Shown here: positions 51,801 through 62,652 of the stretch, one piece after another
How the letters are laid out: the number at the start of each line of letters is the position of its first letter
How positions within the stretch are numbered: position 1 is the stretch's first letter
NCBI RefSeq assembly: GCF_040807025.1
Contig: NC_090943.1
Location: 4,822,356-4,886,355, forward strand
DNA from: Struthio camelus
Taxonomy: Eukaryota > Chordata > Aves > Struthioniformes > Struthionidae
Direction: 5' to 3'
DNA length: 64,000 nt
Notes under the pieces: model-generated
Told to the model about the DNA's origin: nothing
Database searches by the model: none
Seen by the model: the letters and a program-made list of their open reading frames with translations, nothing else
Translations under genes and position numbers: made by a program

Positions 51801-53365
51801 AGAAGTTTGCAGATGCTTCCTTTGTAAAGGCAACTGTTTTCAAACGGCCAAATCTGCATTTACCGCAGCTAAAATCATCACAAAATCCTGTGGTTACAGG
51901 TTTCTTTTTCTTCGCAAACAGTGAGATTAGTTGACTGTTGCAACATCCTGATATAGTCTAGACGCAAGATGAAATGGAGGCCCAGATGCGAGATAGCTCT
52001 AATGACCAGAATTAACAAGGATACTGACCATTATTAAATCTGGCTTTAATTGTCTGTGTATCTGGGGGTGGGGGAGATACTTGTGTATGTGGTCTATTTT
52101 CCAGAAAATAATGTAATGACCTCAAACGGGGGACTTAAATGCAAGAAGACCAGTGCAATGATTTCCAATCATTTGGAGAGTTATACATCTGAGAATCAGC
52201 AACATAAGACATAACCGGCTATATTTTGACAAGCGGTGATTCCAGAAAGGATTCAGAAGGAAAGAAGAGAAGATTCCCCGTGATCCTGAGTCAAGTGCTG
52301 GGAAAGAGGGTAGAAACAATTTTTTGATCTATAAATGGGAGAATAATGGATTGTTTTTCCTCTCTATAGTGTTTCGGTGGGTTTCGTCCCGGAAAACTGC
52401 AGCCCATGTGGAGTGTTGGTGAAAAAAATTAACTGACCAAATCTTACAGAAGATATTTTGACAGTGACACTAAATATCTCCGGCACAGACATCTGCTGCT
52501 GAGCAGGTCATATCAGGCTCATTTTAGTCAATGGTAAGAAATAGGCACGGTTCAGGTACAGGTCATATAACTTCTTTCAGGTGTTTATTTTAGGGTGAGA
52601 TAAATTGTAGTCTGGATTCCACTGACTGCTTTGACTCAATGTCCAATGAGGTGCAGAGTCAAGAGGGAACAGCTCCAATGGAGCTATCCTTATTGTAAAA
52701 ATTGGTATTTCATTGTATAAATCCCAGAGGCAAAGTCAAAAAAAGCAGTCCATTTTGGTTATCAAAAAGATGACTGAGAGTTGACTGATAACACTCTAAC
52801 ATGCGTATACCATATTGGAAGGAAATGAAACATTTCGATCAGCTCTTTTATCTATGCCTTCCTATGCAAAAGGCATAGGAAGAATAGCTGAAAATTAAAA
52901 TCAAATTAGAAATAAAGTATGCTTTTAATACTTAAAATAGTAAACGAGTCCAAGGGCAAACCATAAATCTCCCTTTCTGAAGTCTTGAAAATCAAAATAA
53001 ATGTCTTTCTGGAGGAGATGCTATAACCAGACACAAATTATTGAACATGGGCTCAGCATGGGTTATATTTCACCAGTATAGTCCTAAAAAACATCCGTGA
53101 TCCTTTTCAATTTTGCTTCTAATGTTATTAATAAAGACATTGATAAAGCATTTGGGAACGGTTTTATTTCTGTAAGCATACAGAGATTCAACACACTGGA
53201 AATCTAAAGGATTGGTTTGTACAGAACTGCATTTGTGCAGGTCCCACAGCATGCCCCTGCACACAGGGACTAACCAATGTGACCCATCTGTCTGGGGCTG
53301 TGCAGATTTCTTCTTTCTTCCAGCACAAGCAAAGGTGAGAAAGCTGCTACTCTCTGGACACAAAC
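45836..53365. other. unannotated non-coding DNA
   Basis: No exon or RNA gene supported over about 7.5 kb. It contains a T run at 48387-48402, an A run at 49150-49166 and the 12-bp palindrome TTAGGTACCTAA at 49229-49240. A perfect 10-bp hairpin lies at 52858-52882. The 126-codon plus frame at 50908-51288 runs into a T-rich tract and has no recognised domain. Confidence 0.5.
52858..52882. repeat. perfect 10-bp inverted repeat
   Basis: CTTCCTATGC (52858-52867) and GCATAGGAAG (52873-52882) are perfect inverted copies separated by the 5-nt loop AAAAG. Too short for an miRNA precursor. Vertebrate genes do not use such stems as terminators. Confidence 0.9.
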
Positions 53366-53465
53366 CTGTGCAACATGCTCTAAGTGACCCTGACTGAGCA
53401 AGGGGGATGGACGACATGATCTCCAGAGGTTCCTTCCAACCTCAGCTGTTCTGTGATTCTGTGAT
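53366..53465 (+). mobile_element. CR1 LINE 3' terminus, severely truncated
   Basis: ACCTGTGCAACATGCTCTAAGTGACCCTG, then a GATGGACGACATGATCTCCAGAGGTTCCTTCCAACCTC block, matches the last ~100 bp of avian CR1. The element ends in ATTCTGTG-type octamers (TTCTGTGATTCTGTGAT at 53450-53466), the hallmark of CR1 3' ends. About 4.4 kb of 5' sequence is missing, the normal result of incomplete reverse transcription. It is non-coding. Confidence 0.9.
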
Positions 53466-53808
53466 ACTCCAAAATCATATCTGGCCTGTCAACCGTATGT
53501 GAATGCTAGTGACATTGAGGTGGGCTTTGGCAGGCAGAAGATTATATTAGGTGATGAAAGGTCATGTTAGATGGTGACTTTTACTGTAAACTCTATGAGT
53601 TTCAACACTCCCTGTGTCAGAAAGCTGGACTGCTTTCTCTAGCCCTGAGTCAGGAGTTACAGGAAGCTCATTCCTATACACAAGAGCAGAAGAGTTATCA
53701 TGATCCACTGCCTTATCTTCCCAGCTCTCCTGTATAGAAAGAGGCATTATATTTCCTATTTATTTCATCTCTAATTTTTTCAGATATTGTAATCTGAAAT
53801 TGAGATAA
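53466..53808. other. unannotated spacer
   Basis: Nothing recognisable lies between the CR1 tail and the pyrimidine tract. The 61-codon minus frame at 53562-53747 has no known domain. Confidence 0.5.
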
Positions 53809-53904
53809 TTCCTTCCTTCCTCCTCCTCCCCCTCCTTCTTCTTTTTTCTTTTCTTCTTTCTTTTCTCTTTTTTCTTTTCTCTTTTCTTTCTCTCTCTCTT
53901 TCTT
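53809..53904. repeat. 96-bp uninterrupted polypyrimidine tract
   Basis: Every base from 53809 to 53904 on the plus strand is C or T: CCTT and CCT units, then TTTTCTT units, then CT dinucleotides. It explains the charged low-complexity minus frame at 53713-53937, which is not a gene. Long homopurine-homopyrimidine tracts can form intramolecular triplex (H-DNA) and are often polymorphic. Confidence 0.96.
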
Positions 53905-56900
53905 AAAGTAGTGCACAACAAAAGTACGTTCACTCATTTTTTTTTGCTCATGGAAAACAATTTCTCTTTATTTACAAAAAGATGACCTGAATAAGTGTCT
54001 TGGATTTTCTGTTTTGTTTTGTTTTAATATGTGAAATTGTGGTGTGCGACAACTCTCAGAAATGATCAAAATCAAAGAAAAGATGTATGATATTTGTAAA
54101 AGGAAATGTAGTTTAGGTTTAGAGAGAACTCAGTCTTTTAGCTTCAATAGATTCTTATTCGTTACATAGTTCAGCCACTTAAACAGAGACACAGACATTT
54201 AATAAGGAAGACATGAAAAATGAACAAAAATTATCCTGTATTTACCAGATAAATTGGTTGCCACAAATTCTACCAAAACTTTAGAGATTGCTGCTCTGAT
54301 TAGGACTAGTGTCTTCATTAGATCTTTGTCCAGTGCAGGCCGGACTGCACAGAAAAGCCGTTTCCCTTTTCTCAACAAGTTACACCATTTATAGTCTTGA
54401 TAGTCCCTGCAACAGGCACTAAAGTTACTTATTCAGTACAAGATCCTGCCTAGATTTGCTGCAGCTTAGGGCAAAGTCTAATACCTAAATCTGTGGCTTT
54501 TTTGTTCCAGACACTCAAGTAAAGTAACATGATAAAATCAAAGCAGACAAAAATATGTGTTTACCAGCACCACTCCAACTTTCACTAGGGACAAATCTCC
54601 CCAAAATAAAACTGAAATCATTTAAAGTTCAGATTACTATTTCTGTTAGGATTGATGGATGGATTGATAATGCAGATGGAGAATGAGAGAGGGAGAGACA
54701 TCTTGTTCATCTACTAAAACCTGTTTCTGTATACCTCAAAAAAGGAAAGGCATCAAAAGTTGATTTGGGATTATATCCATCTAAAAAAAGGCACTCACGG
54801 CAGAAGTAGACTCTCCACTGGGGGAAGAGCAGCTGGACTGCTTTATACTAGTTGCAGATCTGGCCCCAAAAAACAAGTTTCAGAGGAAAATTAGATAAAA
54901 TGTCAGAAATACTAATTGCATATCCAAACTCCATTTATAGTTTAATTTGCAAATCTGTCACTTGACAGCTTTCACATAATTCCAGATGTCTCTTTTAAAG
55001 AGACTTTGAAATGTGCAGTATACCAGAGCTACTGCATTATTGAGCGAATGTCAAATTACAAAAGAAACATTCAATCATAGATTGATAGCACTGAAATTAA
55101 AGAAGGAAAAACTTCCCAGTTCTTCTTAACCATCTCGTTGCCATTATCGCATCAGACAAGCAGTTCATTTTCTAATATTGCCACCTTTCAATGCCTGGGG
55201 CAATGACATTTTCTCCTTCTACCTGCAAACTTCCCTCATTTAGGTTTATCAGTGCCATGACTTCACATTATGTGACATGATGTGCTTTTGTTTGGCAATG
55301 TCCAGTTATGTGTGGATGGATATTTACAGTTTCTTTCCTCCACCTTCTTGTGGTCCTTCATGATGCATCATAGCCCTCCTAAAATAACCCATGGGCTGCT
55401 AACCATGAACTCTTCCCAGCGGTGGTGGATCCAAGCCCTCTCCATTTAAGGCAGTAAAGATGTGAATCCTTCCTTGCTAGTGGGACTACCTCGGTCACTT
55501 GCCTACTAAGTGAAAGGAGGGCAGAGAGTGGAGGAGCTTTGCTCAGTTAGGCATTTTCCATCAGAAGAAGGTGGCCAAGTCTGGGTCTGGAAGAGAAGGT
55601 CATGTTCAAAGTGTTCCCTGAGCTCTGGAGGAGAGGAGCTTAGATACTGCACATGACACTGCCTGTGTACCCTCAAAGACTGTATGAAGAGGTTCATAAA
55701 CTCTTTTAGACTAATTAAAATCATCCTGTTTGGGTCACACACCTTCTTCTTAGGTATGTCTCAACTTCTCAGCTACACATCTAGTGCCTGTGGCCCGGGT
55801 TCTGCCTTCTGTCAGTTCCTATGTTACCAAATCTCCTATAACCTGCTACATCTGAATTTTGATCATTGCCTTATGAATTATTCACAGTGATGGACCTTGG
55901 CTGCCATCTAAACATGGGATTATAATTATGTTATAAATCATTAATTAGTAAAACAATCTTGTCTGTCGTTTTTGTCAAACACATTAGGCTCGTTAGAGGT
56001 ATCTATTTGTTCTGTCCTGCTATCCACTAAACAACTGCAACATCGCTATACAAAGTCGTCTGTTTTTTCCCTGCAATAATATTTTACTTTTTTTTTATTT
56101 TCCACTGATGAGGACAGCTGAAGCTTTTCTAAAACTCTTATGAGGATAAGTAATGCAGCTGTTGGCTGTCTCTACCTGGTCCTATCTATCCCCATGCCGC
56201 CACTGTTTCAGGTGACCAGCTTAGCATGCAAAAATGGACTTGTCTGCAGATGCAGTATCAAGTACCGCTGGCTCCAGATGCACTAACAAGAAGCTATCTT
56301 GGCAGATCTGAACACTCTTTTGGAAAAAGCATCTCTTCGTTGACCTCAGATGCCTCCTGAACAGATAAAACTTCTAAATTAGGTACCTAAATAGAACTTT
56401 TGGAATATATCTGCAAGAAGAGAGACCACGTGATGCAAACAGTGAAACACACACACATCCTTTTTGTACATTAGTTAATTTCTAAATGAAGTTATAAATA
56501 AACTATTGTTCAAAAATACTAATCAGAATTATAGGTCATTGCCTGCAGCTTTCTAAACTGGCAATACAATTGCAGAAAAAAAGTACAAAAACCTCCATAT
56601 TTATAGGAAGATAATGAGATGCAATGTGCTTCTATTAGAAACTCTTTCCAAGCACAAGGGAGAGCCCAAGCAAAAGATCAGATAGAAAGACCATTGTAAA
56701 GCTTCATAAATCTTGATTATTTCTGGGTGATGGTCTCCATGTGTGGAATTTGAAGGTTAGAACCACTCTTTTTCTCCACAGACTAGCATTTTGACTCTCT
56801 TCTGCAGAATAAATCAACAAATCTTATGATCTTTCAGTTTTAGAGTTTTGGTTTTCAGTTATGACCATATTAAGAGCTCCAATTCACATTACTTCTCCCA

Positions 56901-57659
56901 TTCTTCCTCTACCTTCCTTCACTTCACTTGGTCCAGAAAAATTACCTTTTGGCCATATATTTGTAGAATGATTTCAATTTTCCATACATCTTCCTTTCAC
57001 GTTCGTGGGGGGAAAAAAAAAAAAGGATGATAGAATCTGTAAACTCCATCTCCCTCCACAAAAAAACCAAATAAACCTCAAAGCATTTTCTGGTATTTAG
57101 GCTTCTCTTTTCCACAGTAGTGTGAGTTTTTAACCAGATGAGGTTATAAATCTCATCCAGAAGTGAATAGTTATATTCAGTTCATATTTGGCATCAAATT
57201 TTATTCAGAACACAGGGCTGCAAAACAGGATGGCAGAAGAGTTTGTCACACACAAGATATTTTTGATTTAAGTAATCTTCCTTTTTTTTTTAACCCCTTA
57301 ACAAATACACGCACAAGGGAGAACTTGCTGCACGCCAAACCCAAAAATAATGCAGTTGCGTACTTTACGAGCAACTGGATCTTCTTGGCCATACCTTGAA
57401 CTTAGCAGCACATTAACACCATTGATATCAGGCCTGGCTAATGTTTTTGTCTAGAAATGGTCTTGCAGCTTTCTACTTCTATGCAGTTGAGTAGTCACTA
57501 TATAAGAAATATGACAGTGAAATTAATGAGTGCTGAGACTGACCTGACGGCTGATCTTTCAGCAGCAATATTTCCCAAGTCTTGACAGGCAAAGGCACTT
57601 GCTTGTGTTTATCTCTGCCTTTGCATTCCTGGAATAAAATTTCTGAAGGGGAAACAGAG
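53905..57659. other. unannotated non-coding DNA
   Basis: No supportable gene. The second copy of the palindrome TTAGGTACCTAA is at 56379-56390, followed by AAATAGAACTTTTGGAATAT. A short GTTTT repeat lies near 54011. Confidence 0.5.
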
Positions 57660-57707
57660 TGGAAATAAGAAAGAAAGTAAGAAAGAAAAGAGAGAGAAAA
57701 AAAAAAG
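57660..57707. repeat. GAAA/GA-rich purine tract
   Basis: An almost pure purine segment of GAAA and GA units, broken by single T bases near 57667 and 57679. A degenerate microsatellite. Confidence 0.85.
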
Positions 57708-58888
57708 TCCAGACATATACATTGAAACAAATGAGCTGAAATACTTTGTTGGAAGGAAGCAGGTTTTTATGTGGTTTTCATATATCCTTCGCTCTATAAA
57801 ATGTCTATAATTTGACAGCACCGTATTTAGTTGTAGTTGGTACTCCAGAGTTTTTTTGTCACCATCTTCATACCCTTGTGTGCTATCTCTACCTTCTAGC
57901 ACATTGTCATTTTTATTGCTTTCCCCTCAAGACCTTTCTCTAATTTCTCTCTTCTTTTCAAATCAAAGTCCTGTCTTGGCAGGAAACAGGATTTTCAGAG
58001 GGTCTAGATAACACACTGAGGATTTTATCATTTCCTCTTTAATTTTAGTTTTCATATCCTTCTTGTTTTTAGATTTTATTGAACTTTTTTCTTAATCCCT
58101 TCCAATTGGGCTCACAATTAGATAATATATCAGAACAGCCTATGCTACCAAAGAGGTTGATCCATGTAACGCAATTTTCAGAGCCTGATTCCTAGCACAG
58201 GCTTCTAGTGTTATTTCAGCCATCCTACGTTACATGAAACATTCACATTGGACTGGTAGATACCACACAGAACCTACAAGAGACCAGTGCCTTCCAGATC
58301 AGTGGTTGAAGGACGGCAGAATATCCCTTAGGGTCCTAAAAAGACATTAAGGGGAAAACTAATTGCTTAAAAAAAGACATCTAGAATCTCTTGACTGATG
58401 CTCAAATACCATATCAGAAAGGTACAGCTTTCCATTGGGTCCTGTGTCAAAAGCAACTTCCTGATGCACGTATGTCAGATGCCCAAGGTGACCTTGTTTA
58501 GGTAACTGTCTCCTATCCTACCGCCGGTGTCTATTGGCTAACCATCCAGCTATAAGCTAGCCTTCTTAGATTCTTTTCTCATTTAATGGAGAGATGGGTT
58601 ATACAAAGGGAGATTTACCCAGTCAATGTTCAGACACAGTTCAATACAACCTCGCATGAGCAATGCTGCTAGAACATGGCGTAGGACACCCAGCTGGCAT
58701 CAAAAGTCACATATTTCAGCAGCAGCCTGCAGTTGGACCAGTGTAACCTGGCTGTGAAAATGCAGCATACCTGAGTGCCATAACTTCCAGGAGATGGGGA
58801 AAGCAACTTTTTGTACAGCTCTGCCTTCAAAGACAGCCTAGCCATGCTCTTCAGAACCTTCTTACTACCGTGAATGGAGCAATATCTC
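57708..58888. other. unannotated non-coding DNA
   Basis: No exon, RNA gene or named repeat supported. Confidence 0.5.
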
Positions 58889-58955
58889 AAGGAAAAGAAA
58901 GAAAGAAAGAAAGAAAGAAAAGAGAAAGAAGGAGAAAGAAAGAAAGAAAGAAAGA
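58889..58955. repeat. (GAAA)n microsatellite
   Basis: A 67-bp pure purine tract, mainly GAAA units in two blocks separated by an AGAGAAAGAAGGA interruption. It explains the serine/phenylalanine-rich minus frame at 58669-59022. Confidence 0.96.
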
Positions 58956-59924
58956 TCATGCCCCTTCTTGAAATTATTGCAGCCCAAAAAAAAAGAAGAG
59001 AAAAAGATAACAGTATAGTCATTATTTGGTGAAATCTAGAGGCATCTCAAGTGAATAGAGAATTTCCCCCTTATGTTTGTGTATGTCTTGCTCCTTATCA
59101 GGGATCGTTTTGCCTGCACTGCTAAAAGGGTGTCCCCCTGCTCATCCTGACTTCCTGCCGTGCCTTAAGATCCTCTCTTTTCCTATCTGTAGACCTGGGC
59201 TTCCATCCAAAAGAAGCCAGGCTATATAATGGGATAGTTTTGTCCTGGCATGTAGCTGAGGTGCGTGCATCTCCATATCATATCTGCATCTTCAGGCACA
59301 GCCAGGGTGGTCCTATAATGGACCCCACAGGAACAAAATGAATCATAAGAAACCTGCTACTCAAAGTGAAGTGATTTTCAAGAAAAATATTGCACAGGTC
59401 ATACTCTCTCCACAGCAAAATAATTTTAATTAATTGTTTAATTCAATCTTCTTGTGAGAATATCCTAGGTGTTTGTTAAAGTACATTATTTCTGTATCTT
59501 AAAATGGGGTCTGAGGGGTTGTTGCATGAAATGTACTAAATATCTCATTTCCATGAGACAGACATCATTCTGTGTGATAGGGGAGATTTAATAGTATGAA
59601 AGCAGTGATGACCCAGAAAGGTAAATAAAAAGGTAATTACTCCCTTCTCACAATTCTGGAAAAAAAAAATGTTTCCAGGAAGAAAAAAGAAGCTGGTTAA
59701 AATTATAACTCTAACTTTTTTTTTCACCAAAAACCTATTTAAAAATGCATTCCATTGTTTGGATGACAAAGCTTTTTCACTGGGTAGATAAAATTACCAG
59801 CTCTTCCAACGTATTAATCACATTTGTCATTGTTAAAATTTCATGTTGTTTGTTTCCCACGTCATTTAGGGAACCCTTTGAGAAAAAAATAATCTTAACA
59901 TCTTAATTAAGGAGCACTGATTCT
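58956..59924. other. unannotated non-coding DNA
   Basis: No supportable feature. It is AT-rich with short A and T runs. Confidence 0.5.
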
Positions 59925-59945
59925 CCCTCCCCCACCCCCCACCCC
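59925..59945 (-). other. strong G-quadruplex motif, minus strand
   Basis: On the plus strand there are C-tracts of 3, 5, 6 and 4 bases (59925-59927, 59929-59933, 59935-59940, 59942-59945) separated by single bases. The minus strand therefore carries four G-tracts with 1-nt loops, the most stable class of intramolecular quadruplex; the plus strand could form an i-motif. It lies in AT-rich DNA far from any recognised promoter. Confidence 0.85.
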
Positions 59946-61209
59946 AATAAAACAGGAATCTTATTTTAGCCATCTGGACCCAAAATAAAGATACAGCTGG
60001 CAATGGAAATATATTAGCCCATGGGGGTGCGATTTAGTCTCTCCAGACTTCAGAGGAGGGATTCATCTACTTAAGTAGAGCTGCCCATCGGCATTTGAGA
60101 TGCTCTTGTGTTGAGGGCACCCAGGACATCCACACGGGCCTGACAAACATGACACAGGACGTATGGGAAATTTCTGTCCTTCTGGAGTGCAGCTGTGAAG
60201 CAGGCAGGACACCTGCAGGCAATTGCGCTGGGAAGCAGAATCCTTCCCTATATCTCCATGGACTGTAAAGAAAGTAGCTGTTGTTGTCCACCTCAAATTC
60301 AAAAATTTGCAATACTGGTGTCTGCATTTAGTCAGCTGGATCTCGCTCATCCACTGCTTACAGCTGTATATAGCATCAGTTGAAGATAACATATAATCAG
60401 ATTTCTTATCAGATTTGGCCATTTCATTCCGTAATATTGGCATAAAGAGGCCCAAACAGGTCTCTGCAGTTGTGAATCCTTCACTGCAGGGGGTATTTGT
60501 CTGATACACTACTTTATCTCTTCACCTCAGGTAAATCTTGTTACTTTCTCCCTGGTCTCCCAAAGGAAGTGACTACAGCCCGCAGTGCACTTTATGGCTT
60601 GGCTTGGGTGTTTAACTGCCTTTGAGGGTCATATACCAGATGGGAAAAGAGAGAACATCTCTGGAAATGCTCTAGTCTACATTAACTGCTGTATCCACAA
60701 CATATCAGGGTCTCAGGTAAATATTTAGACCGTGGATGGTGGGCCAAACAACCCTTCCACTTCTCAGCTTAAGCCACCTTCAGTCAAGCACAGGCTCTCC
60801 AGATGAACTTTTAGGGCTAGACAGACTAAATTTGCCTCTGTCATGCTATGCACGATGCAAACCCGTTTTACATGCCTCACTGTGGTGACCTGAAAGGAAC
60901 ATATGGTTTGCTGCACACAATTTTTCTTCCATCTGGCTTGTGTTAAAATTGGGAAGGGAAAAAGGGGGATGGATGGAAGAGGTATGGTGAATACATGCAG
61001 CCCTGAGTGTTTTCAATGGAGCACTAATTGAAATGTTGTAGATACTGTTTGCCTCAGCTGTGGCTGTTCATAATAATTAGGGTGATGGATTTAAAGAGGA
61101 ACAGAAAAAAAAAAAAAAAACAGCTTTCTTGTCTCAGAGAGAAAGAAATTCAAGCACTGAGTCTGAGATTTGAGAGTCTATTAAACTCCTACAGTTCATG
61201 AACTGGGCA
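59946..61209. other. unannotated non-coding DNA
   Basis: The minus strand holds the longest non-island open frame (148 codons, 60063-60509). It has no recognised domain and an overlapping second frame, and I regard it as chance. An A run lies at 61105-61120. The CR1 that follows may begin a little earlier than 61210. Confidence 0.5.
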
Positions 61210-61624
61210 TGTACAAGTCCTGATACCGGAGATGTATCCAACAGGGAGCTGGCTGACAAAATTGTGAAGCCACTTCTATCTATCTTCTTTAAAAGTTTGC
61301 AGTGATTAAGAGAGGTCCCTAATGACGGTAAAAAACCCAAATATTACGCTAATCTTCAAAAAAGGTGAGGAGGAGGATACAGAGAACCACATGGCAATCA
61401 GCCATACCTCAATCCTTGGAAAAATTATGCAGCAACTCCTCATAGAAGGCATTTTTAAAGTACTTGGAGGTGAAAATTATTAGAAACAAGCAACATGAAC
61501 TTACTAAGGGAAAATCATTCTTGACCAATCTACTGTCTTCTGTGAGAAAATGATTGCATCTGCTGGTGAGTGGAGATGATGTTTATCATGACTTTAGTAG
61601 TGCTTTCAACATGTTTTCACATAG
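61210..61624 (+). mobile_element. CR1 LINE reverse-transcriptase relic, left part
   Basis: GAGCTGGCTGACAAAATTGTGAAGCCAC near 61247 and the following 370 bp encode, in the plus direction, the early palm region of CR1 reverse transcriptase: an IFKKG-like motif near 61356, then TSILGKIM near 61412, then the DFS(S)AF motif near 61590 that corresponds to DFSKAFDTVSH of active CR1. A stop interrupts the frame near 61480, so it is inactive. The sequence breaks off in the SH codon pair at 61624. It resumes at about 62653 with the codons N-I-L, which are the next residues in the family. Confidence 0.9.
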
Positions 61625-61975
61625 TGTCAGGGTATTTGGTATGTGAGAACATCTGCTTCATTAAGGTTATCTGATCAAGGACCTTTTCAGTGCAAAAGGG
61701 ATAACAAGTAAAGGGGAAGCCGTAACAAAACACTCAGAGACAGAGACCTACCAGAAAAGGGATAACAGAGCCAATGACCAAGACCAAAAGTCTCCTGTTA
61801 GTGTTTGACGGGTCATTAAGAAACTGTGAGACCTGGACTTTGTAAAGAAGGAGGAAATGAGGAATATGATGATTTTCAGAAAAGAGGGGGGCCTGTGGTA
61901 CTGTGTAAAACTTTCAAAGGAAAACTGAGGGAAGGCAGTCAGGGAGGAACAAAGAGGAGAATAGAGAGGAGAGGG

Positions 61976-61983
61976 TATAGAAG
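61976..61983 (+). promoter_or_regulatory. TATA-like box of the putative LTR
   Basis: TATAGAAG lies in a purine-rich context 82 bp upstream of the ATTAAA signal, the spacing expected between an LTR promoter and its polyadenylation signal. Confidence 0.5.
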
Positions 61984-62064
61984 AGGCTGGTGTAAGCTGT
62001 TGCTGGTCAGTACACTTATGAGACGAGCCCTGTGCCTAATCACTGCAGTCCATCCTACCTTCCT

Positions 62065-62070
62065 ATTAAA
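62065..62070 (+). promoter_or_regulatory. polyadenylation signal ATTAAA in the putative LTR
   Basis: ATTAAA is followed by a T-rich then TG-rich stretch (CTGCCTCAGGTGTGAGTGCTGT), consistent with a cleavage region. It would mark the end of R in the LTR. Confidence 0.5.
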
Positions 62071-62129
62071 TCCTTTCTTAACTATCTTTCTGCGTAATCT
62101 CACTCTCTGCCTCAGGTGTGAGTGCTGTA

Positions 62130-62575
62130 AGGAACTCGGTGCCAGAAACTGGAGAGATGTGAGTGAGTGAATTTGGGCCAGCAACCAGAGTCAGACCTCC
62201 AGTGACAGCATGGTCCCCCATGTCTATGGTGCTGGCAACTGGGGTGAGTGAGGGTCCTAGTGACAGCAGCTGGTGGAACCACAGCATTGTGGGGCTTGTA
62301 TCAAGGGTGTCAGCTATTGAGGTGACCTTTGTGAGCGAGTTTAGGGGCAGCAATTGGTGTCAGCTCTCTGGCAATGGTGGTCTCCATGTCCGTGGTGCCA
62401 GCAACTGGAGTGGGAGATGACCCACTGGAGCGGGACCAGGGGCTGTAGGGTTTGTATGTCCTGTATGCCAGCTTCTGGGGGTGCTGTAGTAAATGCGAGG
62501 TGAGGGTCTAGGTGTCAGTGGCCTGAGCTGGACCATAGATTGTAGTGCTTGTGTGCCTGGGCAACAGCAGCTGGG
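62130..62575 (+). repeat. degenerate tandem repeat, ~45-bp subunits, 168-bp higher-order period
   Basis: The core GCCAGCAACTGG and variants recurs at about 62141, 62177, 62231, 62262, 62309, 62346, 62397, 62467, 62514 and 62562, spaced 31-70 bp apart. GTGAGTGAATTT at 62163 recurs as GTGAGCGAGTTT at 62331, and the following 80 bp also align (TGGTCCCCCATGTCTATGGTGC against TGGTCTCCATGTCCGTGGTGC). This gives a higher-order unit of 168 bp. A related GGACCA...TTGTAGTGCTTGTGT segment marks a third partial unit near 62530. The array lies downstream of the polyadenylation signal of the putative LTR. Confidence 0.8.
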
Positions 62576-62652
62576 GGACCCAGAGCATATTTTCCTCAAA
62601 TCTGCTGTGCGTGGGGTATGTGTGCCATTTGCTAGAAACTTCAAGTGAGACT

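Larger units (their letters stand above)
61625..62650 (+). mobile_element. probable solo LTR inserted in the CR1
   Basis: About 1.03 kb begins TGTCAGG at 61625 and splits the CR1 frame. Plus-strand signals fit a retroviral long terminal repeat in the right order: a TATA-like box TATAGAAG at 61976-61983, a polyadenylation signal ATTAAA at 62065-62070, then a downstream region rich in GT and TG. No gag, pol or env coding sequence is present, so it would be a solo LTR left by recombination. The last 450 bp are tandemly repetitive. The expected terminal CA and a clean target duplication are not obvious: the edges are ATAG and CTAA, so both borders are uncertain by about 20 bp. An alternative LTR start is TGTGGTACTG at 61894, with separate sequence before it. 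Family not named. Confidence 0.6.

Noticed and set aside
52858..52882. 10-bp hairpin considered as a terminator or miRNA
   Set aside because: Vertebrate polymerase II genes do not use hairpin terminators outside histone genes, and the stem is too short for an miRNA precursor.
53713..53937. Lysine/glutamate-rich minus-strand frame
   Set aside because: It is the translation of a 96-bp polypyrimidine tract.
58669..59022. Minus-strand frame with Ser/Phe repeats
   Set aside because: It is generated by the GAAA microsatellite at 58889-58955.
60063..60509. 148-codon minus-strand open frame
   Set aside because: It has no recognised family, the cysteines do not form a known spacing, a second frame is open across the same DNA, and no convincing splice sites flank it. 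An open frame of this length is plausible by chance in 128 kb of searched strand.
61826..62170. 114-codon plus-strand frame inside the putative LTR
   Set aside because: It crosses the TATA-like and polyadenylation signals, has no retroviral domain and appears to be chance.
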